A DNA stretch of 64,000 nt from Aphanomyces cochlioides (GCA_019828595.1 JAHQRK010000001.1:2108001-2172000), one strand, 5' to 3'; positions 49,538 to 61,876 are shown, counted from the stretch's first letter. The notes: a model not told the origin generated them from the sequence alone. Made by a program: numbers and translations.

Positions 49538-52155
49538 ATGGAGACAACGCGCGCGCTGGATGAAGTGACAAACTTTAGCAAAGGCTTGGGCTTCCTCGTC
49601 ATCTTTATCTTGGCCTTTGCTGGGATCTCAATCTGCATGTCGTGCTCGAAATATCTCTACCGGCAACTTACTTTTGTCGCTGACGATGAAATGAGCCAAG
49701 TGCTCATTGATAATGAGTACGAACGTGCATCGCCGTCCATTTTTCTTACTCGCGTGAATGTAGCTTCCTTGATTTTATGCCAGGAATGAACCGCGGCGAC
49801 GTTGAGGAAGTGTAAGTCCGCCACTTACAAAAGTCCCATTTGACATTCGCTTTAGAGGAATGGAAGCGGAACGATGGAAATGCTCTGTCTGCGCATTTCG
49901 AAATACGATGGACGCTTCAACTTGTATACTCTGCGGGACAGCCAACGGTAGCAATAAACTTGCGTTTGGCTTGACATCGTATATGAGTAGAAACAGCAGA
50001 AGGTGACGGTGGACTTCCCAAGAAGAGCTCGTCGTATCAAGTATTTATTTCCATGCTATACTCCATGCCAAGTGCACCAAACAACTGGAATGCTCGGCAG
50101 CGAAGCGCTCGGTACGCGAAACAACGAATGCTGCGAGATTGCTCACTATCGTTCTATAGTATGCGACATCAGTGGACGCGGCATGTTGCAGCCAATCTTG
50201 TTAACTGGGAACGACACTTCGTACAATCCAAGCGCAATTTAGCGTTTCTCATCCAAGCAGTAAGCAATCTCAGGCAGCTCTTGTCGGTCTAATTTGTCTC
50301 AAAGACTCAACAAGAGCTTCCAATGGAAGGAGTTTCAATCCAGTCGATCGATGTGAATGGCAATGTGACGCCAAATAATCGCTTCTACGACACTGCCAGC
50401 ATTGAAATTGGCGGCTCCATGCTTCTTAATGGAATTGACATGTCCTCAACGGAAAGCTACGAGCTAGCAATGCTGAAATGGACACCTGTCAGCTCGAGCG
50501 ATGCAAATCGAACTGTCATGGGGATTGAATTGCCCATTTGGAAGTGGGATGCTCTGCTCGCTGTCTCTCAAGTGTCGTTCTCGTTGAAATACGCTTGGTT
50601 CTTGCAACAAGTTGCCGACTTGGTTCCTCCGTTCAACGTTGGGTTTGCCGTTTTTCCATTGTCTGAGATCTAAAGTTCAGTGTAGCCACCTTCGATTGAG
50701 CACGAACCGATCCAACATCCTCCACGAGGCTTTAGAAAGCATGCTTGTGATCCAAGAGAGAGCTCTTTGCTGCGTTTCCCGAGTGGATTTCCTCGGTGAA
50801 GCTGGTATCGATGCTGGCGCTGTTCAACGAGAATGGTACGATCAATGATGGACCTTGCTTGGATGACATCTTCCTCAGGTATTTGCTTGTTGCCGAGGCA
50901 TTTATGAAAGAGTCGTCGGGGCTCTTTATCCTTTGCAATCGAGACGATCAGTCATACTTCATTAATCCAAACTCAGCTCATGCATACAGCTCGTCAAAGT
51001 AAGCCCCTTTCATCGCTTGTCGTTACACCATTGACCACATGGACAGGTTCGGCAAACTCGACCACCTCGATGCATTTCGCGCCGTCGGTCGATTCATCGG
51101 GCGAGCTTTACTGGACGGCCAAGTGATCCCCTTGCATTTGAATCCTGTTCTCTTCAAAGGTATGACTCTCATGCCCCAAGAAGTCACTCCAGTGTATTGC
51201 TAGTCTTACTCGGCGTCCCCATGTCATTGGATGACATTGACTCCCTGGATCCGACCATTTACAAGAGGTACCATCAATGGATCTCCATCTATCAAGCTAA
51301 AATCAATGCAGTCTGCAGTATATCTTGGAGAACTCTCACGTCGATGACCTCATGCTGACGTTCTCAGTGACCGAGCGAAGAGGCGATGGCGTCGTTGAAG
51401 TCGATCTCATTCCAAACGGCATGCAAATTGAAGTCACTGACGCCAACAAAGTCCAATATGTCGATCTCATGGTACACAAAACGTCTTGGAAGGGAACATG
51501 ATGCTTGACTAGGTGGAATATCTTCTCTTTGGTCGCGTCAAACTACAGCTGTGGGCGCTATTGAGAGGCGTCTACGAGATCGTTCCCCCTGAACTCCTCT
51601 TGCCTTTCGACCACAAAGAAGTACGTCAAAGCTTTCCATCATGCTCACTCGTGTATTTTCTAGCTCGAACTTGTCTTATGTGGTTTGAACGACATTGACG
51701 TGAACGACTGGCGTCTCAACACGACAGTGTCGTCCGATCTACGCTATTCCAGCGTCGTCGAGGTATTCCCCCACTTCCTTACCTATCATGCTATGGTCTA
51801 TCTTTCTTAGTGGTTTTGGGAAGTCGTGACGTCCCTGAGCAAGGAAAACCAAGCGAAACTTCTCCAGTACGCCACGGGGTCCTCTCGTGTTCCCGTCCAA
51901 GGATTTCGAGGTAAGCAGCACCTTGCTAACGCCACCATCATCTCATGGCTGTGTGATGGGTTAGGCCTCACATGTTATGACGGGATGATCTGCTATTTCA
52001 ACTTGAAGGGCGTGCCATACACCCATGGCGCGTATCCTGTTATCCATGCGTGCTACAACCGCATTGATCTGCCGTTATATCCGAGAAAGGAACTCTTGCA
52101 AGAAGCGATCTACACGCTGCTGCTGTCGGACCCAACTGGTTTCACCATTCAATAA
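49538..52155 (+). CDS. Membrane-anchored RanBP2-finger HECT E3 ligase 1
   Basis: The start METTRALDEVTNFSKGLG is followed by one transmembrane segment (FLVIFILAFAGISICMSC). After two introns there is a RanBP2-type zinc finger (RWKCSVCAFRNTMDASTCIL, with the fourth Cys next) and a basic helical segment (NARQRSARYAKQRMLRD). Then comes a HECT domain: GIELPIWKWDALLAVSQVSF, GAVQREWY-LLVAEAFMKESS, GLFILCNRDDQSYFINPNSA, FIGRALLDGQVIPLHL, GSSRVPVQGFRG, and the catalytic Cys in VIHACYNRIDLPLYPRKELL. It ends DPTGFTIQ. It likely transfers ubiquitin to substrates at an internal membrane. About ten short introns are needed. It is the first of a tandem pair. Confidence 0.75.
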
Positions 52156-52460
52156 AGACTCATCTCTACAACGCGTGTCCCCCGTCGCAACGCGTCGAGA
52201 ACGTTGAAGAGCAGCGTGGGAGAGATGGATTCTCGTGGCTGCTAGCTTGACATTCCATCCATCTCGACACCGTCTCGTGACACCACGTGGATTCGATTAC
52301 ATGAAACTCTTCTGGATCGATCGAGATGGATTGTCCACGTCGGCCAGGAGAATGTGCGATGTGGCATTTTCATGTAATAACATTCGTCCGCCACGTCCAT
52401 GTGGATGGCATTATCCAACTGTACCCCAAGGCGTAACACGGTGTCATTCCACAACATTCC
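52156..52460. other. Intergenic region between the two HECT genes
   Basis: This is 305 bp. No gene or clear recurrent element is seen. Coding-like fragments of HECT were not found here, so the duplication boundary is not visible. Confidence 0.4.
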
Positions 52461-54680
52461 ATGGCGCCAACACGTCGCCTTTCAGAAGTCCCCGAAGTGA
52501 TTCTCCTCGCGGGGATCCTCGTCGGGATTGTCCTCCTTGCTGATATTTATGCCACGGCCATCTTTATCCGCCGTCGATGCTGTCCACACCGTCATTCAGA
52601 TGCTGAGCTCGAGCTCCTTCAATTCGAGTACGTCCCACTGCGACACTCGAACGCATACTCACTGCAACGTAGCTACCTTGGAGACAAGATCAAGCTCCGT
52701 GTGAATGACGCAGAAGCACAGTAAGTCGACGACGAGACGGCAATCCCCTCACGATGACATAGATCCTTGACCGGGGATCTCTGGATGTGCCAAGTGTGCG
52801 ACTTCGACAACCAACAACGATCCCCAGCTTGCCAGATCTACGGCACATCCCAAGGAGGATCCAATGGCGCTTTGAACGCACGGCAACGAGCAGCTCGGTA
52901 CGAGAGTCTCGGGCGTTTCTTCATTTCATCCCTGCTCGTAGAACAAGGCGGCAATGGACACGATGCATGACTGACGAACAGACAGTCGCTTGGATGAATC
53001 ACCGATCGCACTGCAGGGACCGCCGCGTTTGTATCGCAGGTAAGCACTCTCTTCTAGCCTTCCCGTCGCGCTCACGTTCTTGCAGTTGACATCACTGCAA
53101 GAAGCTGCGATCGAAGTAGTTGTCGACGAACTGTCCTCTCCAGTCAGTCCTTTGGAATGCATTCCTGTCGCGATATGCGATACCATGAAGACAGTCGGCG
53201 GCGAAGCGCTTCCTGGATGGAAATGGAAAGCGCTGCTGGATGTCTTTGCGCTGCCGTTTCCATCCAAGTACGCGTGGTTCCTCCGCCAAGTGGAGAATGT
53301 CGTCAAGCCATTCAACGATGGGTAAGTAGCATCTTGATCGCCGCATGCTTATGAGTGGCGTTAGGCATTTACGTCTCAAGACCGATCGCTCGGCGTTGCT
53401 TAAAGAAAGCCTCGAAAGCATGATGGAAATCCCAGCCACGGCGCTCTGCTGCACGACGCGGTATGAGTTCAAAGGCGAGCCAGGCATCGACGCCGGTGCC
53501 GTCCAGCGGGAATGGTACTCTTTGGTCGCTCAATCCTTCATGGACGAATCGAGCGGTCTCTTCGTGCTCGCCAACCGCGATGACCACTCCGTGTACATCA
53601 ATCCCAACTCCGCCGTGGCGTTCAAGAACACGTCGATGGGTCATCTCGAGGCGTTTCAAGCCACGGGGCGATTCATCGGGCGCGCATTCCTCGACGGCCA
53701 AGTCATTCCCCTGCGGTTGAACACTGTTCTCTTCAAAGGTGCGTATGTCCATCTCGATGAGTTGTCCCTCACGCTGTTGATGTTAGTGCTCGTGGGCAAT
53801 CCGCTCTCCCTGGACGATGTCGAGCTCGTCGACCCAACCATATTTAAGAGGTAAGCGGCGCTCTCGTCGCCATCCAGCGCTAAGTTGCTCGTAGTCTGCA
53901 TTACATCCTCGAAAATGGCAATGTGGATCAACTCATGCTGACCTTCTCAGCGACGGAAGGCCACGGCGCCACCGAAGTGGACCTCGTCCCGAATGGACAA
54001 AGTATCACCGTCACCGACACCAACAAGCACGACTACGTGGCTCGCATGGTCCGTCATGAACCTGCAATCGCCATCTCACTGGTGTGTAGGTTGAGCATCT
54101 ACTCGTCGGCCGTGTAAAGCAGCAACTCGAAGCGCTTCTTCATGGATTGTTTGAAGTCCTTCCACCAGACCTGTTCGTTCCATTCGACGCCAAGGAGGTA
54201 CTTCCATCGACGGCAACGCCAAAGAGCTCATGGATGTTGTTGTAGCTCGAGTTGATTCTCTGCGGCATGGACTCGATCGACGTTAGCGACTGGCGAGCGA
54301 ATACAGACGCGACGTTGGATTTGATGCTGAGTCCGCTTCTTGAGGTATGTCGCTCTTCCTCGGTTAGCATGGAGATTGACTTGTTGCAGTGGTTCTGGGA
54401 CATCGTTGCATCCTTGAGCAGCGACGACCGTGTGAAACTTCTCCAGTACACGACGGGAGCGTCCCGTGTGCCCGTGCAAGGCTTTCGAGGATTGACGAGC
54501 TACGATGGCAAGCTCTGCCGCTTCAACCTCAAGGGCGTGCCGTACACTCGTGGCGCATATCCAGTCGTCCATGCCTGCTATAACCGCATCGACATGCCGC
54601 TCTACGATCGCAAGCAACAGCTCGAAGACGCGATTGCGATGCTCCTCTCGTCCGATCCGACGGGCTTTAATATTGTTTAA
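52461..54680 (+). CDS. Membrane-anchored RanBP2-like HECT E3 ligase 2
   Basis: This is a tandem paralogue of the preceding gene, in the same orientation. MAPTRRLSEVPEVILLAGIL begins a transmembrane segment (to IYATAIFI). The zinc finger reads LWMCQVCDFDNQQRSPACQI and then Tyr where the fourth Cys should be, so Zn binding is doubtful. The HECT part is complete: PGWKWKALLDVFALPF, GAVQREWYSLVAQSFMDESS, GRFIGRAFLDGQVIPL, GASRVPVQGFRG, and catalytic Cys in VVHACYNRIDMPLYDRK. The end is DPTGFNIV. Exon joining near 52985-53090 is unclear: homology favours AFVSQ-LTSLQEAA, but the phase does not fit, so a small intron or a 1-nt shift exists there. Confidence 0.72.
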
Positions 54681-54822
54681 TGGGACTAAGTTAAGGGATT
54701 CGAGTGTGTGGTCGTCGGTCGATGGGATCTCGCGCGCACTTCCATCGGCACAAGCTCCCTGGAAACTGTCTGGAAACGTCGACGGAGCGCATCGGTTTCA
54801 AGGCGTGCTGCAGGGAAGGTCG

Positions 54823-57800
54823 ATGCTGTCGCCAAAGAAGCCAAAGAAGAGGCTCAACTCGGCGCTCGAGCTGCCGTCCATCACAATCTTTGAGCCTGTG
54901 CGGTCGACGAAACCGACGCGGCATCATGTTCCATTGGATGAAGTTCTCTTGCCGCTTCTTCCCGTCGATCCCGCGCCGTCCAAGTCGCCGAACAAACCGC
55001 GCAGTCCGGTCCGGCCCGTGGATAAAGTCACGACAGCGCTTGGATTCAAGGCAGCGCCGCCTCGACTCGTCATTCGACCGCTCTTTCAAGAACGACGAGA
55101 AGCACAGGCGGAACGAGAGAACGAGAAGCAGGAACAGCAGCAACAGCCGAGTGAAGACGACGACGGTGGCTTCGACTACAACACTGTCTTTCATGACACT
55201 CCAGGACATCACCAAGGAATTCTCGAGACGACGACCGGACCGAGTCCTTCCATCACAGCCCCGACGCCTCCACCTCCGCGTTCCCCGCCTCGAACCCCAC
55301 CAGCGAAGACGTCCAGACCATCGTTGAATCTCCGAGCATCAAGCTCCATCGATCTCTTCTCTTCAACGGCCAACACGACACTCGTGGCGCCCATCAAGCC
55401 TCAGAAGTCGCTCGCGTCCTTGGGAGACTCGTCCGAGGAGCACCGAGGACGCCGCCGCTGTGGGTACGACCGACCGATTCGAGCTCCAGTCGACCAGAGC
55501 CACGTTCCCTTCCTGGCTCCAAAGCACGAGCTCACGACGGCCGCCAAGCGTCAATCCATGCCGTCTTCCGTCTCTGTCGTGTCGCTCCGTCGGCCATTGC
55601 AGAAGCTTCTCCTCGCGGAATCGCGGTCGATCCGAGTCGTGGAATCGTCACCAGTTAGCGGCGCCGTCACGGTCTCCCTCCTCTCCTCTGGCGACATCCA
55701 CATCCATGCCATTCTTCTCGAGAAACCAGGCGCCACGGAGCCACTCACGCTCAACATTCCAGCCGCGACCGCCGCCGACCTCTACTCGATTGAAGCCGTC
55801 GCCGTGTATTCTCCACCATGGACCAAGTTGCTCGTCTCTCGACTCACACTCAACACAGCCATGACCGCGCTGCTCCTCGCGCCGCCGTCATGCCGCCACT
55901 CGGTGCTAGCGATGAACCACGCAAACAACGTCCTCGTCGATTCCATCGCGACGCACAATGGTCTCGCTCTCGCCATGACCAAGGAGAGCGCAAACCCGAC
56001 GGCGGCGGCGGCTTTGAATCTCCATTTGACATTGCAGGAGGTCGAGCGCATGATTCTTCGCATGGACAATCTGACCGTCGCGGAAGACCACATTCGGGAG
56101 TTGATACGGCAGCCTGCGTGGGTCGCAATGCTCTTGCACGACACGCCGCTCGTCGAGTTGGTCACGGAGCGAGACGCGCTCCTTCGAGAGAAAAGCGACG
56201 CCGTTGCCTTGATATCTCCATCTTCAGGCGACGAATCCATGGAATCAAACAACGAACATGGTGATCAAGCTGGCCAGGACTTGGCGGCGCTCAACGACGC
56301 CGATGTGTTTCCATCGGAGGAGCTCAATCGCGTCCGCTTTGTCGCGCAGTCCATGGCTGACATCGTGCTCAAGAACACGATCCTGTGGCTCCAGCAGCAA
56401 GAAGCCGCGCTGCTCTACTCCCGCATCTACGTCAAGTCGCGCCAGCCGCCCAACATGTCCAAGCTCGATGCTCTCTTGGCGCAGTACCAAGACAGAGCGT
56501 ACTTGGTACGACGCTTCTTCTTTGACGCTTGACGCTTCTGTCGTAGCACCGCGGCATGCTGCTCCTTGTCGAGGACATGGTCGATCATTTCGTCCATTAT
56601 GAATGCCGCATCGAGCTCCATTTGGCGAAAACGACGGGCGGCTTTCATGATTTCATCGCGACGCGCATACAGTCGGCGTTCCGCATGTCCATGGAGCGAC
56701 GGAAATACACTCTGCGCCAACGCGTGCGCCATTCCGCGGTGGATTTCAATCTCCATATTCATCCCATGACGACGGTGGAATTTTGTAGGCCAAGTTGATC
56801 CAAACGCTCCAGCGCGGCATCACAGCGCGACGACGCTACGTCGACAAGAAACTCGAGCGAGAGCGCTATCTTTACTTTGGCTTTCGATCGAGTCTGGCGA
56901 CGCAGGCCAAGCTTGACGATCCCATCGCGCGGCTGCAGAAGCGAGCGGAAGTCCTGGAAGCGCGGCGAGTGACCTTCCTCATGGGCATCGTCACTGGCGC
57001 CTTCCTCTTCAACAAACCCATCACGACAACGTCCCATCTTCCCCTCGACGACGTCGTCCGTCTGCTCAACGCCCACGCCATTGTCGTCGGATGTCCATCC
57101 AACATGGGCGATCTCGTCCGCGCTGCGACCGTCGATGCATTTGGAAGAGCGCTAGACGTTGTCACGGTCCAAGCTGTCCAGACGGCGCTCGTGGCGGTGC
57201 TTCGAACGCTGCCCGACGACACATTTGGGAAACCAGCGTCGACTCAGGTCGTGGAAGACGTGCCGCGATGGCTGCTCAAAGCCACGCCGGGCCTTCATGC
57301 GTCCAACATGAGGCAGAGAATGGCCGCGAGGGACGCGAGGTTGGCCAGTGGACGGCAGTCGGCGCATTTGATCGCGCAGCATTATCGCATGGCCATCCTG
57401 AGCGAGCTGACGTTTGCGCAATGCCGAGCGCAGTGGCACCAAGACATGATGGAGCGATATGGCGAAGAATGCACGATCGCGCAGTTCTCCATGGACGAGC
57501 TCGTCTGCTGGGGCATGGAAAAACTCCAGGAAGCCGTCAAAGGTAAGCAGCAGCTCATATGGCAGAGCGTTGAAGTGTTGCAGTCTGGGGATGGGACGTC
57601 GATGCCATGTTTGAGATCTTCAATGTGTGCTCGACGCATCGACTGGGAAAAGCGGCGATGCGCCACTTGGAAGTCAAATTCGACCAGTTTGCCATTGGTA
57701 CGCCTCCATCGCGGCCTACGGGATGGACTGACGGTGGTGCATCTTCGTAGCCATGAACAATCGAGCGAAGAGAAGCGAGATCCATTCGCTGCGGGATGAA

Positions 57801-58569
57801 ATCAACGAGGAAACGCAAGGATTTGAAAAGCTCTTGGCGCTGCGATGCCTCAATTGGGCCATGGACAACCACGTGACGCCAGTATGACATTGGCAGCGTG
57901 ACGAGCGCCTCACTTTCATGGCTAGGCGAGTGATATTCTTCATGTTTTACTCCACAGCAGCGCCATGACGACGGACAATCTCCGTGTCGCTCTGCCGACG
58001 GTTCTCCCCGTGGCGACATACCTCGAAAAGGTCGTCATCGCGACGCGGCTCTTGGCAGATTACGCCGACGATTCTTACGGCCACGGCTTTGTTTTACTTC
58101 TCTGGAGGTGATCTTTCTAGCACGATGGCGGGCTTATCGGTCTCTTAGTTGCCTCGACACGGCGGAAAATGCCACGCTGGAAGCTGGTCAAGTCTTGGAA
58201 AAGCTCGCAAGGAAAGCGACGCCCGAGGAGAAGCTGTCCCCGCTTGGCCGAGCATTGGAATTACTCACTGGCAGTCATTTGCATCGACTGCTCGAATTTT
58301 GCGTGAAAGTGACGCCCGTGAATGAACGCGTGCGAGACGCCGTGCGGCAGCACATGGAGCCGTACGTCTCAGACGTCAAAGGAATGAAACTACAGCCTCA
58401 TCGAGTGTGCTTGGTCATGAGCTACATCGAGGATGGGCCATGGCGAAGGCAATGGCTCGCATCGAGGTTCGATCGGCCAACTGTGGAATCCGCTACGGAT
58501 TTTTGGATCATCTACGAACGACTCTTTGGCGTCAACGACCGGCAAGATGCCCAACAACAGATCGCATAA
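54823..58569 (+). CDS. Large IQ-motif protein, unknown function
   Basis: The frame opens MLSPKKPKKRLNSALELPSI and has a long Pro/Ser-rich disordered N-terminus (TPPPPRSPPRTPPAKTSRPS). A structured region follows (GAVTVSLLSSGDIHIHAILL; NLHLTLQEVERMILRMDNLT). After an intron near 56511-56545 two IQ-like calmodulin-binding motifs appear: IQSAFRMSMERRKYTLRQR and IQTLQRGITARRRYVDKK. A helical region follows (DPIARLQKRAEVLEARRVTF), and several short introns lead to the C-terminus GVNDRQDAQQQIA. The start could lie upstream, as the frame is open to 54505. The last third, from 57540, is split by at least four introns. No catalytic domain is recognised. Confidence 0.6.
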
Positions 58570-58673
58570 AGGACTAAACGTTTTTGTTGCTGTCGTTTTC
58601 GCATTATCCTTTCTCTTTAATAAACACGCTGGGGACTTGCATCAACAACAGAGGCACATATGGCTCGCCCATT

Positions 58674-58868
58674 CTAGTTTTGCTTTGGCTTGAAGGATTC
58701 AGGAACGATCGGACCATCGTATTGATCGGTGGGGTAGCCCAAACTGCGACGGATTGGCACAACCACAAGCGGTGCGAGGACGCCCACACCACCAAGAGCA
58801 GCAGATAGAACGACCACAGGTTCTCTGTCAAAGTAATAGCGCACAAACTTGGCGGCACCGGCGAACAT
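58674..58868 (-). CDS. Small membrane protein, complex I NDUFA3/B9-like
   Basis: It is 64 residues long: MFAGAAKFVRYYFDREPVVV, one hydrophobic helix (VLSAALGGVGVLAPLVVVP), then IRRSLGYPTDQYDGPIVPES. The layout KFxRxYxxREPVxxLSxxLGxxGxxxPL resembles the tiny NDUFA3/B9 subunit of mitochondrial complex I in plants and protists. The similarity is from pattern memory only. The gene is intronless. An ATCCGGAT palindrome lies 61 bp upstream. Its end is 104 bp from the convergent IQ gene. Confidence 0.5.
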   Translation of the reverse strand: MFAGAAKFVRYYFDREPVVVLSAALGGVGVLAPLVVVPIRRSLGYPTDQYDGPIVPESFKPKQN

Positions 58869-58928
58869 GCTTTACACCGCTGATTTCGCTTGGGGGAATG
58901 CGTGGGCTGGAAATGACTGGAACGAATT

Positions 58929-58999
58929 ATCCGGATAACTAACCCAAATAGACTTCATTTAACAATAGTTTACATTTCATAAGATAATGTTATCCGGAT
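58929..58999. promoter_or_regulatory. Two ATCCGGAT elements
   Basis: ATTATCCGGATAAC (core 58929-58936, within the 12-bp palindrome TTATCCGGATAA) and GTTATCCGGATGA (core 58992-58999) lie 61 and 124 bp upstream of the small complex I-like gene. No plus-strand gene starts nearby. Confidence 0.45.
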
Positions 59000-59120
59000 G
59001 ATTTGGGCGATTTCGCGCACTTTTCAACTTGCCAGCTCATGATGAAACGTCCGCCGCCGCAGAGAACGCGATGAAGAGAAAGGACATGGCAACTTGTATA
59101 TTAATATAAACCCTCAGGCT

Positions 59121-60103
59121 TCAGCTTCCGTCGGGAGTCATGCGTTGGACAAAAGTTAGCAACATATTGATCGCGACACCGATTACAATACCCATCTTTT
59201 GGCGGCGTGGTATTGTCCGCTCCCAGAGCTTGAAAAGGCGGTCAGACTGGACGATTTCAAGCAGCACGTACCAAAAAGAGCATAAAGAAACCAAGGATCA
59301 AGCCCATTGCAATGCCCCAAATCATATCGACTGTTGTGCCTTCGTTGTCAATCCCCATGAGTGACATATCGGGCATGTCAATTCGGTGAAAGGTTTCTTG
59401 TGAATCCATATTTCGGGGACGGACATTGAGCGCTACGCTACCACTTTAGAATGTGTTCACAATGGATGGCAAGCCTACCAAATTCTGACTGCGGGCCTTG
59501 TGCTGCCATCCATTCCTCTTCAATTCTGTAAATGCGATCTTCGACCGACTCGCCTGAGATAGCCATAATGTGAGCATCGAAATAGCCAAGACAGATGAAA
59601 TTTTCATACCTTCGCGGGCAGTAGACTGACTAATCATTGCCGACACTTGCGGATAAAAGTGGAGCCGTAGTGCTTGGACTTCTTCGCGACTTAGTGTATC
59701 TCGTAAGCAATCAAATCCGCGGAGATTCTGCGGTTCTTCGATCGCTTCTCCTTGGTTATTTAACTGCATCATAGCATGAACATCTGCATCGACATAACCG
59801 ACGGTTGCATACCTGCTGTACTAAAGCTTTTGGTGGTGCATTGCTCATGGCACAGTGGATGAAGTCGTTTTGTTTGATTTGACAGTCGAGTAGGATCGCC
59901 TTGTCGTCGTTGAGCATCTTTCCCTGCATGCCACATCAGTTGGCACCCGACATTCTCCAGCACACCTGATGGATCAATCGAAGAAACTTGCCTTGGGCAT
60001 TTCCCTGTGCTTTGATCATTTCCTTGAGTTCACCGACTGTCGCTGTCCCATTGATCTCGATCGTGAGTGGTTTCTCACTGAGCGTTTTCACTCGCAATGT
60101 CAT
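59121..60103 (-). CDS. Ubiquitin-like/transmembrane protein, DSC3/TMUB-like
   Basis: The first exon gives MTLRVKTLSEKPLTIEINGT and FLRLIHQ. After a short intron GKMLNDDKAILLDCQIKQND completes a ubiquitin-like fold (about residues 1-75). Later exons give NLRGFDCLRDTLSREEVQAL RLHFYPQ, a segment like the C-terminal domain of fungal Dsc3. ESVEDRIYRIEEEWMAAQG and two transmembrane helices follow (MIWGIAMGLILGFFMLFL; GIVIGVAINMLLTFVQ). The end is MTPDGS. Dsc3/TMUB proteins belong to membrane E3 complexes for Golgi and ER degradation. Five introns of 29-60 nt join in phase. Confidence 0.72.
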
Positions 60104-60403
60104 CTTGCTCACAAAAATCCTCCCGTCTTCAATCTACGGCACAACATGGATCATCACGCGGCTTCCATCATGCAATCTGTACAAGAGGCTGTGTTTCCAG
60201 CTCGATTTCATCATCATAACGGACGTCCGTGGCCTGCATCATCACGTCTCGTCCCTCGATGGCGGCACGCGCGTCGAGTCGGAGGAAAATCTGCACTGGC
60301 ATTATTCTGAAAGTAATTTTATTCTATTTTATTAAATCCCAATAGTAAAATCAAATGATAAAATAATGTTTACAAAATACACGTCAGATTGCATCTCTGA
60401 TCT

Positions 60404-61876
60404 TCACTCCTCGACCGGAAGATGAACTTGGAACGGATCGACGTAACGTGACGCCGTTCGTTGGATTGCTCTCCCTCGCGCTTGACTCGTCATGGCGTAT
60501 CTATTTGATGATGCAGACGCCGTTCGCTGCTCGAGTGCTTTCGCAACGTCTTGTGGAATGTCAAAACTCGGCGTCAATGGCAACGTCTAGCCATCGAACC
60601 GCATCACATCAACGTCTCTAGAGAAAGAAACGCCTCTACCTGGACTCGCTGCATAGCTTCGTACACATGAGCCGGCGGAACGAGCTCATGGTACTTGGCG
60701 GCGTTCAAAACTTCTGCATCTGTGGGTGGTTTCAATGCCGCATCGTCGAATTGCATGGGCGGCGGAGGTGGAGGGACCTTGGTTTGGCTGCTCGAGATGC
60801 CAAACATTGACGACGCAGTGCCTCGAATCCACTACGAACACCTTGAACGAGGATAGGAATAACGAAAGCCTTACCCCGCCCCATCCATCTCGCGCGTTCG
60901 TTCCTTCTGCATGCAATCGTGTCTTCAATGGACTTGATGGTGGGCTTGCAAATTCGTCCATGTCTTCCTACGCAAAGACATCATCATGAGCTTTCGATCC
61001 CGCCAAGTTCATACGGCAGGCTGTGGTTCTTCGTCCGTCATGGCGTCTTGAAGGAACTCAAGCAGTTGAGGCTCATCCTTCTCAAGTAGAACTTCGTAAG
61101 CTGTGTCCCCTTGATTGTTTCGGACATGAGGCGATGCTCCATACTGCAAGCTGAGCATCCACGTGGGCAACGATCGTACCTCGATGACAAGCTGTAAGCA
61201 AGGCAGACTGCCACTTGCAGCAGCAGCGTGTACCACCGAATCGCCGTCTGCATTCACCACCGAGACATCGGCGGCGGATTCAACGAGGAATTGGACGCAT
61301 GACGAATGGCCTCGGAAGCAAGCGATGTGAAGTGGCGTGTTGCCTACAGATCCTTGTCATGAAGGTCGGTCAGTTTGGACGATCGGGACCTTTGGCATCA
61401 CGGGCTTCAATGTCCCCGAGATATTCGCAAAGCAGCGCAAGCAGTTCGCTGTTTCCTCGGTCGCTCCTACATCGTGTGCGTTAAAAGATGGAAAAGAAAA
61501 TGCCGTACGCTAGATGCAGCGGCGTCCGATCGAGCCGATCGCGTTGATTTGGCGAATGACCAGACGCAAGCAACGACTCGACGAGCTCCATGTTTCCTTC
61601 CACGACTGCCGTATGCATGCCATGCTCAAAGTTTCCGCCGCCTCCGCTGCTTCCATTCATTTTGACTGCATTTTGGAAGAACTGCGTCCAGATGGCATCC
61701 ACGCGCTCTGGTGGAATCGATGGACGTCTTGTCTCGTCGACGAATCCATTCTGCTTTGGCGAACTCGTTCTGCGCGCAGGTATTCTCTCCTCTTCTTGCT
61801 GCTCGACATGGTCGACGTCGCGGGGCGACTGCAGCAGAGGCGCCGAGTGGAGAGCTCTAGTCAACAGTGATTGCAT
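60404..61876 (-). CDS. Ankyrin-repeat protein
   Basis: It starts MQSLLTRALHSAPLLQSPRD. Repeats are HGMHTAVVEGNMELVESLLA, DRTPLHLA, GNSELLALLCEYLGDIEARD, GNTPLHIACFRGHSSCVQFL, GDSVVHAAAASGSLPCLQLV and YGASPHVRNNQGDTAYEVLL. The C-terminal exons give DEFASPPSSPLKTRL, KVPPPPPPMQFDDAALKPPT, ELVPPAHVYEAMQRVQ and, after a final intron, TLPLTPSFDIPQDVAKALEQ to DPFQVHLPVEE. All six introns (35-55 nt) join in phase. The chosen ATG overlaps the end of the upstream same-strand gene by 20 nt, so the true start may be a later Met. It is a scaffold of unknown partner. Confidence 0.7.
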
